The notes beneath the pieces are model-generated. The model was not told the DNA's origin. It worked only from the letters and a program-made list of their open reading frames with translations, and made no database searches. A stretch of 64,000 nt of DNA from Acanthococcus lagerstroemiae (lineage: Eukaryota > Arthropoda > Insecta > Hemiptera > Eriococcidae): positions 32,757,574 to 32,821,573 of the forward strand of contig CM063114.1 of the NCBI GenBank assembly GCA_031841125.1, given 5' to 3'. This document shows, in pieces, positions 49,677 to 62,614 of the stretch. Made by a program: the position numbers and the translations under genes. Position 1 is the first letter of the stretch; every line of letters starts with the position of its first letter.

Positions 49677-52600
49677 CTGAAGGCTGATTACACATCACCT
49701 ACTTCCCGTTGCAAAGTATACTTTTCTCGCGGGAAGCTGTCAATATCTCGTGCGTGAGTCATCTCTGGTAATCTCTTTTAAAACTCGTTCATTTTATTTT
49801 TCTTCTCGTGCAAACCTTGCATTTTAATACTCTCCATTTTTCCGTTCCTGCTCCACAATCAATTCTGCAATGTGACGTACTCATAGGTATATAGAATCCG
49901 CCTTCTTTTGAGAACATGCAACCGGTTCGGCTCTCAAATGTTACAACATTACAAGTCCGCGATGGTAGTAAAACCGTATAGTATCAACAAATGGTGTGAT
50001 TTCAATCGTAAAACCGAATTTTCTGCGATACTGTGGCGGCTGCACCAAATCGTGTGCGATTATCTCTTTTAAATGCCGCGACACAGTAGCAACAGCGTTC
50101 AGCGTCGATGCCGGTGCGAGATACAATCGAATCCCCTTCGAGATCAAAATGAGCAATTACTATAAAATTTTATTGCTTACACGCGTTATCGGTGCATTAT
50201 AATTTTCGTTTATATATTACCAACAGTGTGGCCGGTATTTTACAAAGTTAGCGTATACAGTGTACTCTGTGGGTAGGTGTATGTATCTACTACCTGGCTA
50301 ATGTGTATGTTATGTATGTATAGGCACAGCTACATATCCGTGTCATGCGACTACTGTCACCGCATCGCGATCGTGATGACACGCATAATATGGAAGCCAG
50401 AAAATGATCGTGGTGCGAGTTTATAGTTGTCACCATATAATGCGGTTGGTTGTTGCTAATGAATGGTTACACACGGCTGGTTATACTCGTACTCCTCTCC
50501 GAGAGTAGGTACGTGCAGTACTTGGTGGAGCCTTCGATTACATATTACTTCCCAACGGAGGCACGGTACAAAGCATATCAATCTTTCGATGGTTGTCGGT
50601 TCTTCTTCGGGTTCGTCCCAACACACCTACAGAGGCTTTTGTACGCTGAGCACGATCGGCCGATGAGCAGCAGTCTCCACCCATCCAGACTAGGTACGAG
50701 TAAATATGTCCTCCGGCTTCGGCACACGCTTCGTAACAACATTGAATAATTTGACATTTCAACCGACTTCATTTTTCCGCTTAATTGTTTTCATTTGTCG
50801 GCACCGCACATCGCGTAAATAATCTGAAAATGTCTGCACGCGGATATGAGCGACTCACTGTATGTGTACGAGCGAGTACTCGTATACGGTGACACGACTG
50901 GAGGAGGCATCAACGGGCCTAATTATCGCGTATACCGAAAACATTGTGCGCGATAAAATCCTAATAACGAAGCAAAAATGAAACTTCACACTATACGTTA
51001 CACGTTATTTATATCGAATTTGACAGGAAGTAACGAAATTAAGTAACTTATTTGACGACAGAGGGATAATTAATTACGCGTACCTACCTACGTCTTCTCT
51101 TCTCCGTTCACCAGAATCGAACCGGTGTCTGGCGGTGATATTTTACATTGTATTCGACCTACACAGAGATGGGTAATTATAAAAACGAGTTAAAATATTA
51201 ACCCGGCTAAATTATATTTTTTCGTAATTATCATAAATAATATCGATCCGATGCAGCGTATACTCCGCTCCAACCGAGATCGTTAAATATGTCGTCTCTC
51301 AAAATACATATAACTTTTTAGTGGTACCAGCGATATTTTATTTCCATAATTTATTTCGAACTCGAGGAGAATGCGAGGCAGCCTCGTTCGCTCTTATTTC
51401 CACAATTTATACGAAAAAACTTCGCTTTTCGGATCCATTTTTCCACAAAATATTCGAATGCGCGCGTAACATTCGTATAGGTGTACATACGAGTACGCAT
51501 CACGCACGCCTTGTCTCCGTGTCTCTGCATCTTTGAAAAAGGCATCGGCAACCCGCATCACATAAATGAATTGTAAGTAGGTATTCGAATTTCTCCTAAT
51601 TGATTAGCCACGCGAGAAAACACTTATCTATTCTAAACATGAGCCGAGTACAGATAAGTTGCCATTCGTAATCACTTCAGAGCCCTTTGGGCATCTAACA
51701 GCTTCCGCACCTAGTACAGATCGATTTTTAAGGAAAATAAATTATCATTCCAGTAGGTATTTCCAGATTTTTAAAGAATGTCTCCGTAAAACGCCTCGCG
51801 GTGTAATTATATCTATATTTCTTTATCTATTTATTGACGAAATGATAACTGGATCCCCTTTTCCGGAATATTTTGAGTGCATACATGTCAACAGATTTCC
51901 TTTACACGACAATAGCGATGCTTCAATAGATTTTCAATAGGTGGGGTGATCCCTAAGGGAAGGAACTGTATAAGTTTCAATATTCTACTAGAAGATAAAA
52001 TTACAGCTAAATTAAGATCGGAAGAGTAGTTTTTGTTGCCTCCACCTTCCGAAAAAACACAATACAATTCGAAACCGACGACATATAGACAGCCAATCAG
52101 TTGACCATTGAACCAGACCAGCAGATAATGCACAACGCGAAACATCAAACAGTATGGATCAATCGGGAACAGGGTTTTGAAGCTCCGCGTCGAAATGATT
52201 AATATCCTCGAAACTGGCTTCGGCTCTGACTCCCCGGGGAAATGATCGGTTCCAGGACTCCGAGCACCTGCTCTGATTCCTTGTTTTGGATTATCAGAAT
52301 ATCAATAGCAGGGGACGAGCCGAATCATCTTTGTTGGGTGAGATAAAACATTTCTGGGTGTTTCTCAAACATGGGGAACGATTTGTGTCCTAACTAAATA
52401 TCTACAGAATGGTAACACTGATTTTTTTTTCAAGTTTGGTATATTACTAGTACTCATTTGGTACTACTATAGCTATATGTGAAGTTTAAGATTACTGTAT
52501 ATTTGAAGGTCATTTTATATTCAGAAACATAAGAATGTCTAGTAGTGTGGCCTGTTTCACTAGTAATTTTTCATTCAATAGTCTGGTACACGCGCTCATC

Positions 52601-52714
52601 TAATGAAATTTGAAACCCGCTGACTGGTGTTAAAAGTAAAGAATTAGTGACTCTATCAGGGAAAAGTGATTTTGCAAATTTCTGAGCAGTATTGAATAAC
52701 TCTGAGGAGCCAAG
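49677..52714. other. Non-coding stretch, no gene recognised
   Basis: From 49.7 to 51.6 kb the DNA is CpG-richer and free of recognisable transposons, with several TACGAGTA-type words (50485, 50694, 50867, 51487), perhaps regulatory. From 51.9 to 52.4 kb it has repeat-like sequence, including a GGCTTCGGCTCTGACTCC patch resembling words at 6.3 and 7.3 kb. Confidence 0.35.
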
Positions 52715-52741
52715 TTTTTTTTTTTTTTTTTTTTTTTTTTT
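52715..52741. repeat. 27-base poly-T run
   Basis: Directly visible homopolymer with no recognised retroelement beside it. Confidence 0.9.
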
Positions 52742-53039
52742 CAAAATTAATCTTAAAACCTGAATTTAGATTTATTTTTCCCTCCGAATTGTCTTTAGCA
52801 GTGACTTTGATGTCCTTGGCGTGGATCATACTCGTATTATTTTCGATGTCCACGCGAAACACGTAATATTGAATTTCCCTTTAAGTCAAATCTGTACTCC
52901 GCCTATATTAAAAAAAGAAAAAAGTCTTCAGTTCGTTCAGGTGCAGTATATCTAATTTGAAAATTATTTGCGCATTTTTCAGATTTAGAAATGGCTCTAA
53001 GTAGATGAGCAGAGCGGTTACGACGGAAGAAGGAATGAG

Positions 53040-53260
53040 TAGGACCAGCGATCTTTCATTTTCTCATCTGGTGCAAATACAGAACTTCTAAATAAGGAAC
53101 CGATAAGGAACCCTGGACCCCCACCCTCCTCCAAGAAAATTGAAACATAAAAAACATCCAATAAGTACCGATAAGTTTCACAAATTGATTTTTTCTTAAA
53201 ATGTGGATTTTTTTCTCTAGGTGCCCTTGCTCCAGTGCAACTGAACTTTCGCCGGCTCTG
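53040..53260. mobile_element. hAT-like MITE, family A copy 2
   Basis: About 221 bp, second copy of the element at 25151-25364. It is flanked by a perfect 8-bp duplication GGAATGAG (53032-53039, 53261-53268). The right end, reverse complemented, reads CAGAGCCGGCGAAAG; the left end, TAGGACCAGCGATCTTTC, is a diverged partner. No coding capacity. Confidence 0.85.
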
Positions 53261-53679
53261 GGAATGAGGTACAAAAAAGTAATTTTAAACGTTTATAATT
53301 ATAGAATAAGCGTTGAAAAATTCTAAATTCTTTTTACAAAAAAAATATTTCTTTTAAAATGATTTTCGTAGTTACTCATACTAAAACCGAATTCTGATTT
53401 TGTTTATTTAGTAAGTGTATGTAATAAATATTTCAAGTTTATTTCCAAGATTATTGCGATAAAATCGTCAGTTTTAAAGAACTGCTTTTAGTGCCCTTTT
53501 TATCCTCGTAGCCACTAAATGAATTTTGATTTCTCAAGTTACTATTTCTGTGATTTCACTGGGTTTGGATTTTTCTGAAAATACATATGTTTTTTTTTTC
53601 TGTTTTTGTCACTTTCTTATACGATATGTCAATAGACATTTATCCGTTTAAAATGATTCTGAATAAAATGACATCAATA

Positions 53680-54115
53680 TGTTGGCGCATATTTTAGCAT
53701 ATTTGGATAAAATCCTTTATTTTGCACGTTTAACCTTTTCTACCGCATGTTCACGACATTTAGCCATTTCTTCCGTTTTAGCCCATATTTCTACGTAATT
53801 CTGATTTTCTTATTTTTAAATTTAAAAAATTCCAAGGAAATAATTTTTTGTCTAAAAAACGACATTGTTTTGAAAGTTTTACAACTTCGTTTGATAACAA
53901 AATTCTCATTGTTAACGTGTATTTGCGCACTTGCAATTTACGACTATAGAAAAGATACAAATTAATTCTGAAGTTATCAGTTATAATAATAAACCCTTTA
54001 AAGCCCCACAAAAATGATCTCATATTGCAATGTTGCGTATTTTCGATTTTTAGCGCATATTTTTAGCATATTTTTGGAAAATAAGCCCATATTTTACAGT
54101 TTTTAGAGCATAAAA
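53680..54115. repeat. Region with repeated GCATATTTT words, possible degraded DNA element
   Basis: Words such as GGCGCATATTTTAGCATATTT (near 53685) and AGCGCATATTTTTAGCATA (near 54050) recur at both sides of a 350-base AT-rich core. That resembles the subterminal repeats of some DNA transposons. No clear inverted ends or target duplication were found. Confidence 0.35.
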
Positions 54116-56579
54116 ATCCGTGCTTTAGTTATTATTTTGATTTGAGATTTACGTACGTAGTAGGTAGATAATCATTAAAATACATGTTTCTCTTTTTGCT
54201 CTCATTCTTTGCGTTTAGCTTTTTCTACTCGGGGGGAAGGGAGAGAAGGAGGGTTTCTTCTATTTAAGGAGAGGATGATGTGAGGGCTTTGGTTACAGCG
54301 CTAAACTGGATTTTTCAAGTCAACAGTCGAGTTTTCAAAATGCGTCTAGCGTAAACGTTTGTCTTTCGATTTCAAAGTTTTTTATACAATGAACTAGCGA
54401 TCACATCAAAGGACCATGCATAAATTGAGTGTCTAGAGCACCCTTTCAAACTATTCTAGTGAAAAAATTTTGAAAATTCAATAAAAGAATTTTTCAACTT
54501 TGCGATGTCAAATCGTTCCCCAAGAATCACAATTTCAGTATTTTCAGCAACAAAATATTATTTGAAAGAAGGTTGAAATGCAACGGAACAATCAAAATCT
54601 AAAACAATTCACGTTCCGGTCAAATAACAATCTTCATTTCTGAAATAGTCGATACAAAAAACGACTCTTATCGGCGTTCAAAATCCGTCACTTTTTCGAC
54701 ACAACATTGTGAGATCAAATTTTATACAGAATTCGATACAAGTTGAGTTACTACGATGACATCGACCTTTGGACAGAATTCTACTTTAAAGTGGATATGC
54801 ACAATTCGATCCAAAAGTCTATGTCAATACGGGGAACCGGCATTCATATCAAATTCTAGATCAAATCCCGACTAATAGTTGAATAATTTACTTTTTTTTT
54901 TCCCCTTTTTCTTGGAAATTTTATGACATTTCAATCCGAGAAAACAAAAATGTAGAATTTTTGCCCAGACTTGTCATTATCAATTGAAATTTGTAAAGTC
55001 TTAATCGGGATCCTTTCCATTTTATACACTCCCCTTCCCTTTGAACATTTTCTTCGCTAAGTCCCTGAACGCGCATCATTTTTTGACGGAATGGGTACGA
55101 AAAACGATCTCGAATTTGATCACTCAACAAAAAAGACTTCCAATACATATGTAAGTCTCTCATTTAACCCACTTTTAAATAGATATGTTTAGATCGAGGC
55201 AGGCGATAGCAAAATAATTAACAATACATAAATAAAGTTTCGGAGGATTTCGTCATTCAATTTTGCCTACTAATAAAAATTTCAAAAATCAACGAGCAAT
55301 AGGAAGATTTCTATAATCTTTTAATGTTCCCAGCGAATGCTCAGTGGTTTCCAGCTTCCTACTCTCCCTTCCATTCCCCTAAAAATTTTCAGTTGCGTAA
55401 TAACTGAGGTATTACCAGAGTTTGAATGCACTTATTTCATAATTGTTTTTCAGCGCGTATTTATTTTAGTAATGTCAGTCGTAGGTGACAGCTTTTCATT
55501 TTCTCAGATGATGCGCATATTTGAATTACAGTATGTACCATAGAAGAATGTGTGCCCCAAATTTTTCAAGGCAAAAGGGGGCAAACCCCTTTTTCGAATG
55601 TAATACAGTATTTTCAATAAAATATTGCCCAGGGACAATGAAGGATAAATTAAGCTTACTGCAGTTCCAGCGATAAGCCATTTTTCTCGTTACAGCTCAC
55701 TTTTATAAACATTTTATGGTGGGGCGAGGTCAGGCACATTTAGCTACACATGAGGCAAAATTCCTCCGGCTTGTGACGCAATGTCTTTGACATGGTGGTA
55801 CTTGGCGCCTATGACATCAATTCCGCGCGTTTCTCTATCTAAGAGACCTGTAATTATTTCACATGTTACGGCTACTATAATTATTAAGGACTATTGATAA
55901 TAATTAATCGATTTATCTACCATCGTGCGTTAAACCTACATTTACAATCCTAAAGTATCAACTCTGATTCCATCTATAGTCCGAACCAGATCGTCGATAA
56001 TGATAAAGAGCGAAAGAGAAAAAAGAAACAAAATGCGACGGTGAAAACGAAAAAGCAAAAACGTCGAGGGATTATCATCCGAAAAAGCTATTATTGACGT
56101 TGTTCGAAAAATCATTTTTCAAAACGTTTTAATACTGCATGGACTTCGTTCATTCTTTCTCACAGAATTCCATTTTGAAAAAATCGAAGGTTCGCGAAGA
56201 ATGCGTTTAATGGTCCGAGGAGGATAGATTTACTTACAAAGGGATAAGAAAGTGATTAATCGAAGAAAAAGGAACACATGACCCGTGCTAACCTGTTATG
56301 CTGAGAAGCGTACATAATTTTCGTAACAAATATGTATAAGTTCTATTATTTTTAATACCCCGCGGTATGGTAATGCTAGACTAAAATTTCTGGGACACCC
56401 CAGATCCGAAAATGACAAGGATCACTCGAAAAATGGGAGGCTGGAGATCTTGAAGATCGTTAATTCTTCGAAATCAATTTCCAAACCGTTATTGACCTGT
56501 TGCTCGAGGAGGGACAGAAATAACTAAAAGCAGAAGTCACAGTTGTGCTACAAAGACGAGACTCTTCTTGATGAGAGTT
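54116..56579. other. Non-coding stretch, no gene recognised
   Basis: AT-rich DNA without a recognisable gene, RNA or bounded element. Open frames (54921-55163, 55337-55543) carry no family features. Confidence 0.4.
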
Positions 56580-56885
56580 TCGAGGATGAATGCATACAAT
56601 CAGATTCCAAATCAAGGTTTTTTAGAACTCCTCATGACTTTCTAAAACTTTTCAAAACTCACTTCACTGCTGAACAGTTGTTCAAGCCTCTGGAAGACTC
56701 TTGAAAACCCATTTAAGACTCGCTACAAACCTGTGGACATTCATTCATATTCGTTCAGAATGCCTGAGGTTCTTTTAGATTTTAGCTAACTTGTCCGAGA
56801 CTTCGTAGAACATCGAATTTTTTACGTTTTTTCAATTTCCATGTTTTTCTCTCCGGGAAGGGTGGGTGCCCTCTCGACTCTCCCG
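56580..56885. repeat. Degenerate minisatellite, CAAGACTC type
   Basis: Short tract of loosely repeated AAAACTTTTCAAAACTC, AAGACTC and TTCAAGCC words. A CTCTCCGGGAAGGGTGGGTGCCC patch (about 56850) follows, similar to the right edges of the loci at 31.7 and 48.6 kb. Confidence 0.5.
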
Positions 56886-59800
56886 AATATCCGCACTTGG
56901 GTAACTTCGTAAAGTGACTTCATATTATAAAGTTCAAACCTTTCGGGATTTTGATCAGCCCTACGAGTTCGCTTCCGTAATGATACCACACAGACTTGGA
57001 AACAATGAGAAGTTTGTTCTCTAGTTGAAAGATTTACAAAATACGATAGGTCGTAAAAACGAGTCGGATGAAAATTTTCACTCGTGGTGGTGGTCTTCGA
57101 GGGTATTGTTAATAATGAATCATAACCATAAAATAGCGTTTAACTCGACTATTAAAACAGACGTTATTCACCTCTTAAAGTTCGACTGATTTTTTTTCTT
57201 CAGTATAATACAATTGCCACATAAGTAAATAAAATTTTCGATTTTTCAAGCTATTTTTCCATCGTTCCCATTAAGATGCCGCATTAAAAAACGGGAATAT
57301 GATACAATTGAGGAATGCACTTCCAAAGAGACCTAACCGTATAAAATTATGATTTCACGAGTTTCTGTTTTCAATACACTGTCTTGCCGCGCTTGGGGCA
57401 TACTTTGCAAAAACAAAATACGACAAATTTTTCTTGACGAAAATCCTTTACCTACGTTACTGTTTTGTTGGTTTTTCTCAAAACTAAAATTTGGCAGTTA
57501 GGTCATTTTGGAAAGTGGGCTCTTAAATTTTAAAATTACATACTCTGATTTCAGAGTGTTTGATTTTAACAGCCTTCAATGGCATACGAATAATTTTTCT
57601 AAGAGGAAAGATTTAGTACTTAATCGAGTTGAAAAAAAAGCCTTCGCCTTCTCAAATTTTCCCGCCGAAAGCTGATGGCGGGTCAACGATTAGAAAGTGT
57701 CAGCTTTCGAGATCAGCAACAGGCAAACTGAGCATTCATAGTATATCTGTCAGCTTAGGGCAAATTAGAAAGACGTTTTCCGAACGGAGCGAACCATTGA
57801 ATTTTCATATATTTGACATACTTGGTGAAGGCATCTTATAAAGAAACCTTACGGCCATATTTCGAATAAAAAACTAATTCAAGAAAACAAATGCAACCGT
57901 AGAAATGGTCGAATACCCAACAAAATCGTCATATCGTCTTAAGCATTGTATCTTTGTATTCCGTACTAATTCCATCAATAAAGAAAAATGTAATAAAAAA
58001 TGCGGCAAAGCCGAAAATTGGTACAGTTAATTAGTGAAGTTTATTGATACTTTACTTAAACTCTTAAAGAATCCCACGTTTTGTAAATTAATTGAAACAA
58101 GAAAAGGTACCGCATCACGAAGAAATGCAGCCGTAATGTACAGCACTTATGCAGCAAGGGAAACTGACGAGGATGAGGGAAGTATACATTTTTTCGCTAA
58201 ATGGAAGTCAACACTGTTCCTTCATTTCACGTCGTCCAATAAGAAAGCGTTTCTTCCACTGAGCTTCTAACCACGTGGTACGAGATGTTGGGTGTATGAG
58301 GTGATGTTTTAAAGAAAGGAATACAGTTAGTAGTTTACTAGCAAACATCGAGAAAAGAGTTAAGGCTAGTCTACGTTGTTCTCATCAAATATGGTATTAC
58401 AACTTATATACTTTCATCAAGTTTCATCCCCCAGAGGGAATGGTGCAACAGATCCTCGAAAATGGACTTATAATTTTTTTTAGTAAGTTCTGATAATACC
58501 AAAAAATGTTTCAAAGGCGACTCGTGACTTCTGGAAGCTAATGGAAGGGAAGGATCTATTCCCTTAACCCCATCCAATACCACCAATTACTACCTATATA
58601 AATTGTGTTTTTTGGTGTTTATGAAAACGTTCTAAGCTTTAACAAGCATAACTAATGAAATGGTGGATTTTTAAATCGGCTGAGCTGATTTTTGATACTG
58701 ATAGGACAGTAAATCCAAAACTGAGGCACCATGGGGGAGGGGGATATGAATAGCGAGATGTACAATTTGGGTATCGGAACATGGAGATTCCAATATTAAT
58801 TTGCGAATAATTCCCAAATGAAGGGAAGGCCTAAAATTGGGAGTATTGAAGAACATATACAAACACAGATATCGTTTAAGAGGGCTTAGAAGTTTCTGTA
58901 TCGGCAACGAATGCAGCACGGTGCTTCATTATTCACTGGTCAAGTTAGTCTACAAGATTATTTCACACTTCGATTAATCTTATCGTTGGGAAAAAAAAAA
59001 AAAAAAAAAAAAAAAGCTTCTGCGAAATACGTACGTTTTGTATTCTCCTATTAAGCAGATGACGATCAAATTTTCTACCTCACTGTTTACGAGAATCAGC
59101 TCGTGTAGGCTACGAATATACAACATGCGGCTATAGAGGCAGAAACAGAACTGTGGAGAAAAAATCGGTGCCCGGGGCAAAGTCTTTGCTGGGTCTCCTA
59201 CAGTAGAATATGCAGAACAAAGGTTCGCGAGAGAAGTAAGCGAAAAAATGTTCACTTTTTTATTAAATCGTATGAAGAGACTATTTCTGCCTTGTTTTCA
59301 ATAACTATCCGTTGAGCATTTGTATCTTCGGTCCCTTTGCAGAGGCCGGGCCCGGGACACAGCCCCCTCCCCTCTTGTCAGCCCTGGGCAGAGATGGAAA
59401 ATATTAATCGTACGGCGTGTACCGCGTCATTAAAACTAATATGTCCGGTCGGTCCATCGGATTAGACTGATACGTAACGATGTTCGACACAACAGAGACA
59501 GTGTACAAAAATTGATTCGGTCAATTAAATAACAAATGATAGAAAGAATCGACGTAATATTCGTTTACGAGGACTTTACAAAAGTCGATTTTAAACGGTA
59601 TTTATTTCCAATTAAATAAATAAAGCTAGAGTCGTGATTTTCTCACGAGTTTCTACGTTTATTCAGTCATTTTAGGAGAGTTCTCGCTTCCACGTACAAA
59701 GAGACTGACAGTTTTAGGTAGGTAAGGTACTTCCCGATTAGCCTGAAGGTATCCTAAACGCGTTGCAAACCAAGTCTGTCAGTCTAGCTGCAGTCGTTCT

Positions 59801-59990
59801 TGGTTATACCTAATAGATCTTCTAGTACAACATAATACACATATGTAGACTGCGCTCAGTGATGAGCATCAAAAAGTCAACCCGATTCGTGGGAACCGAT
59901 TTTTAGGCAAACGAAATACCAGTACAGCCTTATCTGCAATACCACGTTACACTAAAAACGTCATGTTAAAGACGGTTCGTACCTGTTATG
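56886..59990. other. Non-coding stretch, no gene recognised
   Basis: No recognisable gene. It includes the poly-A run at 58991 and, at 59353-59396, a short GGCCGGGCCCGGG to CCCTGG segment that may be a heavily deleted hAT remnant, with GCAGAG on both sides. Confidence 0.4.
58991..59016. repeat. 26-base poly-A run
   Basis: Directly visible homopolymer with no recognised retroelement 5' of it. Confidence 0.9.
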
Positions 59991-60000
59991 TTGTCTTATC

Positions 60001-60148
60001 CAGACCCGTAGCGATAAGGGAGCAGGGGAGCCCAGGGGCATTACCTACTCCTCCATAGAAAAGGCAAGACCTTTTTTTGTGGCTTTTTTCTGAGTTTTAG
60101 GGGTTGCCTCAAGTCCTCCCCAGGAGAAATGGTCACGCTACGAGTCCA
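60001..60148. mobile_element. hAT-type MITE, 148 bp
   Basis: Ends: left CAGACCCGTAGCG; right, reverse complemented, TGGACTCGTAGCG. A perfect 8-bp duplication GTCTTATC occurs at 59993-60000 and 60149-60156. It has subterminal G- and C-rich blocks and no coding capacity, and lies just upstream of the CpG-rich patch at 60.24 kb. Confidence 0.85.
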
Positions 60149-60239
60149 GTCTTATCAGTACAGTATTGCTAATACCTGCTTCAGAATTGTGATTTATACT
60201 ACTAGAAGGTCTATGTTAAGCTTGTTAGAAAAGTATAAT

Positions 60240-60430
60240 GTCGAAGAATGTGGACGTGACGAGCATTGAGAGCGAGCCCAGTTGTACGTACTTCAGTTCC
60301 TGCGTTTGGGCTGCCGTCCGTCGCCGTCGCCGTCATCTCACGTCCTCGGCACACGTCGTGTCGCGTCCTCGATCGTCGAGCGATCGCGTACTTGAAATAC
60401 TGCGCGCTCGTTTGCGTAAGAGGGTGAGTC
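60240..60430 (+). promoter_or_regulatory. Candidate promoter and untranslated first exon of a plus-strand gene
   Basis: A CpG-dense patch contains TTCAGTTCC, matching the arthropod initiator TCAGTT with the A at 60295. CGTC/CGCCGTC repeats follow, then two good splice-donor sequences (GTAAGA at 60416, and AGG followed by GTGAGT at 60424). The surrounding DNA is AT-rich, so this patch stands out. A 163-codon open frame (60238-60729) spans it, but its start lies upstream of the initiator and it shows no protein family, so I read the patch as promoter plus first exon rather than coding. Downstream exons were not identified. Confidence 0.3.
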
Positions 60431-61199
60431 GTCGGGAATCGGTGGACGCGTGGTGTTTCACTCCATTCTTCAACGCCAATATGTCAAACCAGCTCGTGCC
60501 TATTTTGTCGGCATCGACAAATGAATCGGTCGCATATATTTCTATAAATTACCATTTGTGGAAACGAAGGCCCGTTGGTTGGTATTCGAACTGCGACTCG
60601 ACGATGAAAGAATTATATCGCGCATGCCACGCACTAAGTTCGCATTTCAGCCTAGAAGTGAAAAACAGTCCACATTTACTTCCTTTTTCACGTTCACTTG
60701 AAATGGATAGACCGAATCGTACCGAATAGACGTCATCTCCGGGGAGGCGAATTTTTTTCGGAGAATAAGGAGCGGATCCAGAAGAATAAAGTGGAAGTAA
60801 AACGAAGTTGCAGGCTACTGTAGACGTCGGCACGTTACGACATGGACTTTTCTAACAGCTGTGGACCCTTTTTTCTAGTGAATGAGACCACCAACAAGGA
60901 TAGCTGCCATCGAAATCTGAATCAACTCGTACTATCGAGAGCCGTCGCCTCGTTTTACCGATCAACGAACGTTTATTTATTTGCTTCAAGCGATATGCAA
61001 TTGAAGTCGAAAGTTAAGGGAGTTTGCAAGTACTTATCTCCAAAAATTTCAACTTGACCAGTAAAGGCATGAATTAATTCGATATCTTCGTTATAGTATA
61101 CTAATGGAAAGGCTGCTCGGCTGTCTCCATATCGAATTGCCTGACTTTTAACCCTGAAGTCGTCAGATTTTCTCAATTTCGCGTATTAGTAACCCTTTA

Positions 61200-61280
61200 C
61201 TAGGGGCGGATTGGTCATATCAGTTACTGGGAATTTCCCGGCGATCGGGAAATTTTCGATTTGGATCGGTATATTAAGGA
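61200..61280. mobile_element. Left end of a hAT-like element (fragment)
   Basis: AGGGGCGGATTGGTCATATC followed by a self-complementary GGGAATTTCCCGGCGATCGGG patch resembles the terminus of hAT-like miniature elements. A weak partner (CGCCAATCCC) lies near 61606-61615. No target duplication was confirmed, so only the left end is called. Confidence 0.3.
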
Positions 61281-62220
61281 TTTCTGAACCAGTGTAGAGG
61301 ACGGAACGGATAAGAGGAAGAGATATGGAGAAGGGTGCGTAAAAATGAAAATCTCGGCCCATACAGTGGCATTTTCCAGACAGATTTTCAAGTCTCAATC
61401 CACTGCTGCCCTTGTCCCAAGATCTTGAAAATTTCCTGCCATTCACCTCTACCTAAAAATGCGATCAAAAGGGAACTTGTTGGAATTTGAACATTATCAA
61501 AAATCTGCTAATTTTGAAGCTCAATGGCTCCAAAACTTTCCGCATACGAAAGGACTATTAAGCTTGTTGAAAATATCACAGATCTTCGCCTCTCTCACCA
61601 TCGCCAATCCCTACAACTCACAACCACCTCTAATACTTTAAGATTATTCGTCTTCTTTCAATAAAGTCCTCGATTTCCTTGTCGCCACCCATCTTCTCCC
61701 TTCCATCTAGTCCCTCCATGCCCCAGGCCTACGCAACAGTAAGTGACGCATAACCGTATCTTATAGTGATTAAATTTTCAAAATTGAGAAAACAGCTCAG
61801 TAAATCGTACTTGTAAGGGGTCAAAATATTAAGTGTTCTTGCTCCTTATGGGAACTAGAAAAAAATCAATTTAAATACAGTATGTATGTTTTCAACATTT
61901 GAATTTGTGCTGTGGCAACACTAGTAATAATAGAACGGAAACAGTTTTCATGTCTGATATATTTGCTATAGACAACCACTTTTAAGTTTTATCAAAACTG
62001 GTAACTTTTGCAGATTTTTTTTTTCTTCAAAAATCATTTTGATCAGAAAAATGCGATATTTTAACTCATTTTGAGTACGGTATAACATTATCCAACTTGA
62101 TCCCGAACTTGGAAAAAAGCCCAAGGAACAAAAGTAAAGCAATTTGATATAGAATGTCGCAAAATTAAAAGCATTTGTACATTCATCCATGTAAGTGCAT
62201 TTCATATTCTAAATAAATAA

Positions 62221-62606
62221 AATGTGACCGTCCATACTAAAAGGGCACTTCGGTCTAAAAAATCGATTTTGAGATTATATTTGATTTTGGTATGTCAAAG
62301 GATACTCTTCAACACTGTGAACTCGAAAACGCGAGAAAAAAATTTCAACGAAATTTACGAGGGTATAAAAAACTGTATAATTTGCAAAAATCGGACTCAG
62401 CACAAAAATATAATGCGAACGCACTCCGGATAAAACTCCGGAGATAAAAATCTATGCTCCTTTAACATCACTGCGTGATAGAGAGCGCGAAAGTGCGCGT
62501 CGATAGGTTACCGCGTTCTCGAGATTCACGTTTGAATCTTTAAAAGTGTCTCCTGTAAAATTTATGTTTTGGACCGAAATGCCCTTTTAGTATGGACAGT
62601 CACATT
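62221..62606. mobile_element. Non-autonomous DNA transposon with about 38-bp terminal inverted repeats
   Basis: The left end starts AATGTGACCGTCCATACTAA and continues through AAGGGCACTTCGGTC; the right end is the complement, with only a few mismatches over about 38 bases. Flanks ATAAATAA (62213-62220) and ATAAATAG (62607-62614) match at 7 of 8, consistent with an 8-bp target duplication. The terminus differs from the CAG-type hAT ends elsewhere in the window. The interior has no recognisable transposase. Confidence 0.85.
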
Positions 62607-62614
62607 ATAAATAG

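Noticed and set aside
60238..60729. 163-codon plus-strand frame
   Set aside because: Its start lies upstream of a good initiator motif, the protein is Arg/Ser-rich from CGTC repeats and matches no family. Promoter plus first exon is the better reading.
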